DNA of 64,000 nt from Cryptomeria japonica (Eukaryota; Streptophyta; Pinopsida; Cupressales; Cupressaceae), in NCBI RefSeq assembly GCF_030272615.1, contig NC_081406.1, positions 479,660,900 through 479,724,899 on the forward strand, given 5' to 3'. Shown here piece by piece: positions 58,795 through 64,000 of this stretch; position 1 is the stretch's first letter, and every line of letters begins with the position of its first letter. The position numbers were made by a program, and so were the translations under genes. Under the pieces are notes generated by a model, which ran no database searches, was not told where the DNA came from, and worked only from the letters and a program-made list of their open reading frames with translations.

Positions 58795-61020
58795 TAAGGA
58801 AAAAATGGGTTTTATATGGACCCGAAACCACAAAGTTTACACGCTAGATAAAAATATTCAAACAAAGTTCACTTAGAAAGGAAAGTTGCATAATAGGCAA
58901 AAAAGGACAGTAGCTACGAACCAGAAGTCGGCAAAAAGCCAACACCAAATAGACAAAGATAACCTAATGACTTTAAGGTATCAACAATCTCAGCTTCAAG
59001 GTTACTCATCTCTTGAGCCACCTTCTTCAACTCCTGGATCTCCTGAGGTGAAGAATCTTCTTTTCTCTTTAGGTTGGCTCTAGTCCTCTTCGAGGGGCCG
59101 GAATCCTCTTTCTATCTTTTTTCTTTGTCAGCTTCCAAGTCCACAAACAGGGTCCCTTGTTGGGTTTTTTCCAGCTTATCCACCAAGGTGCTCATAGTAG
59201 TAGCAAAATTCTTCATAATTTTGTGGCTATGCTTCATGATGGTGTTCATAGTTTCACAAATTTTTCCAATTTCCCCTTCCATATGCTTAATCTTTTTCTC
59301 ATTTTCCTTCTTCATCTTATCCATGAGCTCAATTGTTCTTTGAAGGCACTCGATCATTAACATATTCTCTTCCTCAGTCCACAAAACCCTAGTAGCATTT
59401 TGAGGCACCCTTTTAGCTTCCATATCACCCAGATTACTAGAGATAGCCCTGTTCTTTATGCTAAGGTCCTTTATCTCATGAAAAACCCACTTAATAATCC
59501 TAAAGAATTCAACAGCCCCGTTTCTGGCAATTGTCAGTATGTCATCAAGAATTTTTTGTTTAGGCTTGAAGAAGTGGTCTTCAGGTTTGAGATCTCCAGG
59601 GAATCTGGGCCTATTTTCTCTTTCAGTGGGAGGGTAAGAGGTATAGGAACCATCAGTAGAATCTAGGGCAACAAAGGGATCCACAGGAGAATCCTCAGAA
59701 TAAGAAACCAACTTTTTCTTTGGGGGGGAGCTTCTCCTTGTTTTTAGCTTTTAGTGTCAATGAGGGTTTTCACAGAGGTAACTTTTTATCCAAAGGCTTT
59801 CTCTTTGGGGTTTTCTTGGACACATTCTTGGAGGAGAGAGACTCTTCCTCTTCCCATTTAGTGTCTCATTCACCTTTGTCCTCAAACATACTAATATCAG
59901 TATTATATCCTTTCGAGGCCAAAGTCGAAATGGGGTTAGACGAGGCTGACATATTTTCAAAATGCTCATGGATTAACTGAATAAGGCAGCATGCAAGACA
60001 AGATACTTCCTAGGGAGTTTTTCGGTGTTTCTTAATACTATGTTTTAAAGAGCAAAACAAGTAGTAAGGAAATGAAATCCTCACCTTTTCATCAAGCAAT
60101 TCCTAGTCAGGCTTAAGTAGTGGTCTTCCAGTATGAGATCTTCAGAGAATCTGGGCCTATTTCCTATGTCGGTGGGAGGGTAAGATGTATAGGAACCATT
60201 AGTAAAATCTAGGGCAGCATAGGGATCCACCAAAGAATCCTTAGAATAAGAAACCAACTTTTTCTTGGAGGGGCCTTCTCTTTGTTTTTAGCTTTTTGAG
60301 AAGTGCCAATGAGGGTTTTCATAGAGGTAACTTTTCTATTTGAAGGCTCTCTTTGTGGGGTTTTCTTCGACACATTCTTAGAGGAGGGAGACTCTTCCTC
60401 TTCCCATTTAGTGTCCCATACACCTTTGTCCTTAGACATACTAATATCAATATTATATCCTTCTAAGGCCGAAGCTGAAATGGGGTTAGACGGGGCCGGT
60501 ATATTTTCAAAATGCTTATGGATTAACTGAATAACACCAGCATGTAAGGCAGGATACTTCTTAGGGACTTTTTGGTGTTTCTTAATACTATGTTTCAAAG
60601 AGAAAAATAAGTAGTAAGGAAATGAAATCCTCACCTTGTGTCAAAAATGATTGAGGAGGGCAAAATGGTAGTCGTAGAATCCGGTAAATCTGCCATCCAC
60701 CGTGATGTATTCCATGATAATTCTACGCACCTCCCTCTATAGCATCAAAATAACTATTAGAAATTTTGATTGGCGCCTCCCTTTCCTCATCAGTTTTGGG
60801 AAATTTGATGACCACTTCATCCAAATACTTTCTGTCATGAAAGAACTTCACCCCCCTATGGAGAGCCCGGTGATTTCCCCAATGAGATTCTTGTCTATCC
60901 TTACCTTCCTCCTAGAGATAACAATTCCTTCATCCTTCCAGTTTTTAGCAAAATACTTTGTAATTTTTGTGTTAGCACCATGGAGATTCTTGAGGAAAGG
61001 ACTCAACCCCCCCTCTCAAT
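58795..61020 (-). pseudogene. U-ORF family copy 2 with LINE-like tail
   Basis: Reading right to left: GGLSPFLKNLHGANTKITKYF, NWKDEGIVISRRKVRIDK, GEITGLSMGGVKFFHDRKYL, KFPKTDEEREAPIK near 61015-60720; then ISFPYYLFFSLKHSIKKHQK and VIQLIHKHFENIPAPSNPIS (60634-60209); a duplicated linker; then the frame 59711-59112 with ILTIARNGAVEFFRIIKWVF and a coiled coil (IELMDKMKKENEKKIKHMEG), ending SGPSKRTRANLKRKED and a stop near 58950. It closes with GGGTCCATATAAAACCC and CCTTAATAAAAAC. The N-terminal part suggests a ~500-residue protein. The family is unknown to me; several frameshifts make this copy non-functional. Confidence 0.6.
59560..60640 (-). repeat. ~540-bp tandem duplication inside U-ORF copy 2
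   Basis: Segments of about 59560-60090 and 60100-60640 align throughout. Both contain SNPIS, the GYN(I/T)DIS stretch, DTKWEEEES, KNVSKKTP and DSTDGSYTSYPPT-like coding, and the stop-side sequence of a downstream SYS/GGAT motif. They differ by many substitutions, so the duplication is old. Confidence 0.75.
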
Positions 61021-61249
61021 ATGCCTCTAGACATTCAAATTATTCTTGTGTTTCTCACAATTGTTTTGCTCAACCCTATTTCTTCTTCCCCCCATCTTCT
61101 CATAGAATTTTCATATGTTGATGGTAGAGCAAATGAACTACACAGAGAGCCAGTTAAGGCACCACCACCATATTGAATGATGACACTATACCATTCTCTA
61201 CTCTGGTTCATCATAATTAAAAATGACAACTTTCCCATGAGTGGCATCA

Positions 61250-61960
61250 TAGTCTATTAAGGCTCTAACGTCAACTCCCAGTTAACTATAGGCATGCCAT
61301 GTCTGTCAGCCCATATGCTTGACCCCTTCATTGGAAAAATAGTCAGCCACCTTATTGGCTTCTTGAAAGGCATGGGAAATTATAACCTTATCAAAGTTGG
61401 ATAAGAGAGATTTAGCTTCTTCTATCCAACAATTTATAGTCCGTGAAGGGGGGATTTTCCAAGAAGGCACTCAATAATGTTATTTGAATCGCCTTCAATC
61501 TAGATGTTTTTAAGGTTCATTTTATTTGCAGGATCGATTACCTAGAAAACTCCTATGGTTTGGGCTATGTGATTGGACTGTGAGCCCAAGGAGAGTGCCA
61601 TAGCCGAAATGAAATTGCCATTATGATCTCTTAACACTCCCCCACTCCCAGTCGGCCCTAGATTTCCCTTGGTCGCCTCATCAAAATTACCTTTTATCCA
61701 GCCCCTAGGGGGGTGAATCCAAAAAGAACCTTCATGATTCTTTTTCACTAGTCTAGAAACCTTAGAAACATCACCTTAGATATGCCAATCTTTTGCCATC
61801 TTGAGGTCATAGCCAGTGCAAACCACAGCCTCCATTCTATCCTCATTACATGGGATACAATTTATGTTTGCCAAAATTAGCTTGTATATTCTCTCATACA
61901 AAATATTCTCTGGAGCCTCCTTGTCCCTGAAGATTCTATTATTCCACTCCTTCCACACAC
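61250..61960 (-). pseudogene. LINE RNase H domain
   Basis: After an IWKEWNNRIFRDKE-type linker (61958-61776), RNase H starts with PRGWIKGNFDEATKGNLGPT and GSGGVLRDHNGNF, then IEGDSNNIIECLLG and SHAFQEANKVADYFSNEG. The acidic residues at NFDEA and EGDSN and the late His/Asn/Asp pattern of the fold are visible. Stops near 61540 and 61290 break it. Confidence 0.8.
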
Positions 61961-61984
61961 CCCAAGCAATGTGGAGAAAGGTAA

Positions 61985-62230
61985 AAGACTATAACCTATG
62001 GATAGTGGGATTTAAAGAGAGGGTATTCCATTGAATGAAAAGGTGCTCTATAGAGCTAGGAAACACCCAAGAGAAGTTCCAGAGAGAAAGAAATCTTCCC
62101 AAAATATAAGCCACATACAGATAGTGGAGGAAAAGATGATTAGTCATTTTTGCTTCTTCCTTACACAGGTAGCATCGATTGGGGATCTGGAAACTACACT
62201 TGTAGAGATTATCAACCATGAGCACTTTAT
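61985..62230 (-). pseudogene. LINE zinc-binding region (zf-RVT)
   Basis: The frame 62225-61989 reads IPNRCYLCKEEAKMTNHLFL and HYLYVAYIL, the C-x2-C...H...C/H-type region that lies between RT and RNase H in plant LINEs. The last Cys appears replaced by Tyr or His. A Trp-rich end follows (LSLWNFSWVF). Confidence 0.75.
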
Positions 62231-62569
62231 TTTGTAGAAGAATTCAAAAGAATATGTTGACCTTAGGTATAAGGTGTTTGATCTAGGCTTTAGCCAAAAA
62301 GGGAGGGGAGCAGGAGAAAAGGACATCAATGAGACAACCGAAGAGACCGAGAAGCTGCCAGATGGGTTAGAAATCCAAACTAAAAGATCATCCTGCTAAT
62401 TCAACCCTATTTTAATAGCCATCAAGGAAGATTGAATTGGTTTGTTGATCTGGCAGAGATCCACCCAGCCACCATTCCTCCAATATTCTTTAACATGAGT
62501 CCCATATAAAGCCTTTGCAAGTATCAACCCACCCATTCAATCTCTCATAGGAATTTAAGGGCTCCTTTA

Positions 62570-63775
62570 TTATCCTTCTATCTTCCCAAAACCTAGCCCG
62601 ATTCCCTTTCTTATACACCAACCGACTCCCATATCAATAATTTTCCTTCCTCTAACCATATCATTCCAGAGAGCCGACCCATGAGGCAAAATTGTAGATT
62701 CAAGAAAGGTCTTAAGAGATCCAATATTGGCCACATATTTTCTCCTTAAAATAATGTTCCATTCACCATTAGAGGAAAAAGTTCTCAATTTTCTTAGCAA
62801 TGAAAGCCCTATTCATGGTTTTAATTCTTCTGAGACCCAGACCTCCCAAATTTTTAGGTCTAGAAACAGTATCCCAACCAATAAGTGACATTCTTTTTCT
62901 TTCTTCCACACCAGACCAAAGAAATTTTTTTTGAATTTCTTCAATGGCCTCCACAAATTTAGAAGGGATTTTAAAAATAATTAAGGCATAGATTGGAATA
63001 TTTTGAAGAGTAGCTTTAAGAAGTTGAACTTTAGCTGCTTGACTGAGAAGAGCACCTTTCCATCGGGCTAGCTTTTTGTTGAACCTAAAAAATAATGAAT
63101 TCCAGAAGGAGTCAGGAGGCTTAAGGCCCAGGGGCAAAGCCAGATAAATTGATGGTATTGACTCCACTCTGCATCCAAGAATTCTGGCAATTTTATTTTC
63201 CCTAGGCTCCGGAGTGTTGAAGAAAAATAAAGAGCTTTTCTATCTATTAACCATCTGACCAGATGTCATCTCATAATCATCCAAGGCTTTTTTCAAATTC
63301 CTAGCTTGATCCAATGTAGATCTCCCCATAAAAATGGTATCATCCACAAACTGTTGGTGGGAGTAGACTAGATTACTGGAAGAAGGCCTCAAACCCATTC
63401 AGGATCCCTACTCGGACAACCTTTTCAGGTTCCTACCAAGGCATTCCACCATAATAGTAAAAAGAATAGGGGAAATGGGATCACCCTATCTTAGCCCTCT
63501 TGAATTCTTAAATATATGTGAAGGATACCCCTTCACAATGATAGATATGGAAGTCATGGAAATGAGTTGACCAATCAACTGAAGAACTCTATTATTGAAG
63601 CCATACTCCCTCACAATTTTGAAGAAGAACGCCTAGTCAACACGATCATAAGTTTTTGAAATGTCCAACTTGAGAAGAATTCCCTCAATCTTAGATTCCA
63701 TGAGAGAATGAACATTTTCATGGATAGTAGTAATTGAATCGAGGATCTTCCTTCCAGGAACAAAGTCATTTTGTT
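62570..63775 (-). pseudogene. LINE reverse transcriptase
   Basis: It starts at HQQNDFVPGRKILDSITTIH, then KIEGILLKLDISKTYDRVD, FKIVREYGFNNRVLQLIGQL, SIIVKGYPSHIFKNSRGLR and GDPISPILFTI. The catalytic FVDD box lies at 63350-63339. The thumb follows: RVESIPSIYLALPLGLKPPD, RWKGALLSQAAKVQLLKATL, IEEIQKKFLWSGVEERKRMS and PKNLGGLGLRRIKTMN (63167-62769), then a further frame 62800-62570. A Gln of RQGDP and several others are replaced by stops. It would prime reverse transcription at nicked DNA in a live element. Confidence 0.88.
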
Positions 63776-64000
63776 GATGGTAGGAACCCAAAAGGACAAC
63801 TGAGAGGGGGGGTGAATCAGTTGTAAACTAGTTGTCGATAAATTATAGTCCAAATATAAATTATCCCAACTTAAACTTAGTGTCGATAAACCAAACTTAT
63901 ATGTCGGTAAAATAGATTAACAGTAATAGCAGTATCGGTTTAACTTAATGCATAAAACAGAAAGAGAAACAACATTCACAACACATGACACAAATATTTT
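63775..64000 (-). repeat. Copia-type LTR (family 2), 3' end only
   Basis: On the minus strand the sequence ends GATTCACCCCCCCTCTCAGT followed by TGTCCTTTTGGGTTCCTACCA, like the family-2 LTR ends at 13744 and 55358. It interrupts the LINE RT just before the HQQNDFVPG codons. Most of the LTR lies outside the window; the precise first base (63772-63778) is uncertain. Confidence 0.7.

Larger units (their letters stand above)
61090..63775 (-). mobile_element. LINE (non-LTR) relic, 5' part missing
   Basis: A minus-strand plant L1-type ORF2 in pieces: reverse transcriptase, zinc-binding region and a C-terminal RNase H domain, in the order known for plant L1-like LINEs. The endonuclease and the first part of RT are missing, cut at 63775 by an LTR. 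Frameshifts and stops are frequent. The limit at the 3' side against the U-ORF region is not sharp. Confidence 0.85.

Noticed and set aside
1-64000. tRNA, rRNA or organellar DNA insertions, and endogenous pararetrovirus sequence
   Set aside because: No cloverleaf, rRNA core, plastid gene or pararetroviral motif could be recognised by eye. A covariance or profile search would be needed to exclude small ones.

Overview
This window looks like intergenic heterochromatin from a large, repeat-dense seed-plant genome, most probably a gymnosperm (conifer-type). That is inferred from long AT-rich tracts, nested LTR retrotransposons with LTRs of about 4 kb, intron-bearing gene fragments and a near-complete lack of intact host genes. 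I see no intact cellular gene. Everything recognisable is a retrotransposon, a broken retrotransposon or a decayed gene fragment.

Left part (1-13.7 kb): a minus-strand Ty3/gypsy element (G1, Tat/Athila-like, non-autonomous; its 3' LTR lies beyond the left edge) has inserted into the leader of a plus-strand Ty1/copia element (copia A, 7658-13744). Copia A itself sits in a repeat called X1 here. X1 (13745-15014) and its paralogue X2 (about 17990-19422) flank a broken clathrin heavy chain gene fragment and a truncated ORF of an unknown family (U-ORF). At 19616-22077 lies a complete coding-less LTR element with ATATA target duplications. At 22.4-23.7 kb lies a SET-domain pseudogene with recognisable introns. 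From 24.5 to 28 kb I see no gene.

Central part (27.98-54.37 kb): three levels of nesting. A decayed LTR of about 3.9 kb (27975-54374) is interrupted by a gypsy chromovirus (G2, 29377-51850, TSD AGAAA, LTRs of about 4.1 kb, polyprotein with chromodomain at 33660-38430). The 3' LTR of G2 is in turn interrupted by a 9.3-kb rearranged copia block. That block contains a stray 3' UTR plus LTR, an inverted truncated copia (B), a head-to-head copia (C) and its 3' LTR, and it is flanked by a 69-bp direct repeat of the host LTR.

Right part (54.5-64 kb): a solo copia-type LTR with a perfect TSD (CTTAG), a featureless stretch, a second and longer U-ORF copy with an internal duplication, a minus-strand LINE relic (RT, zinc-binding region, RNase H), and the start of another copia-type LTR that interrupts the LINE at the window edge.

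The most unusual items are the inverted copia block with its long flanking repeat, the exact LTR replacement at the 3' end of copia A, the coding-less element related to the copias, the GGTAGC palindrome cluster, and the U-ORF family that shares a LINE-like tail.
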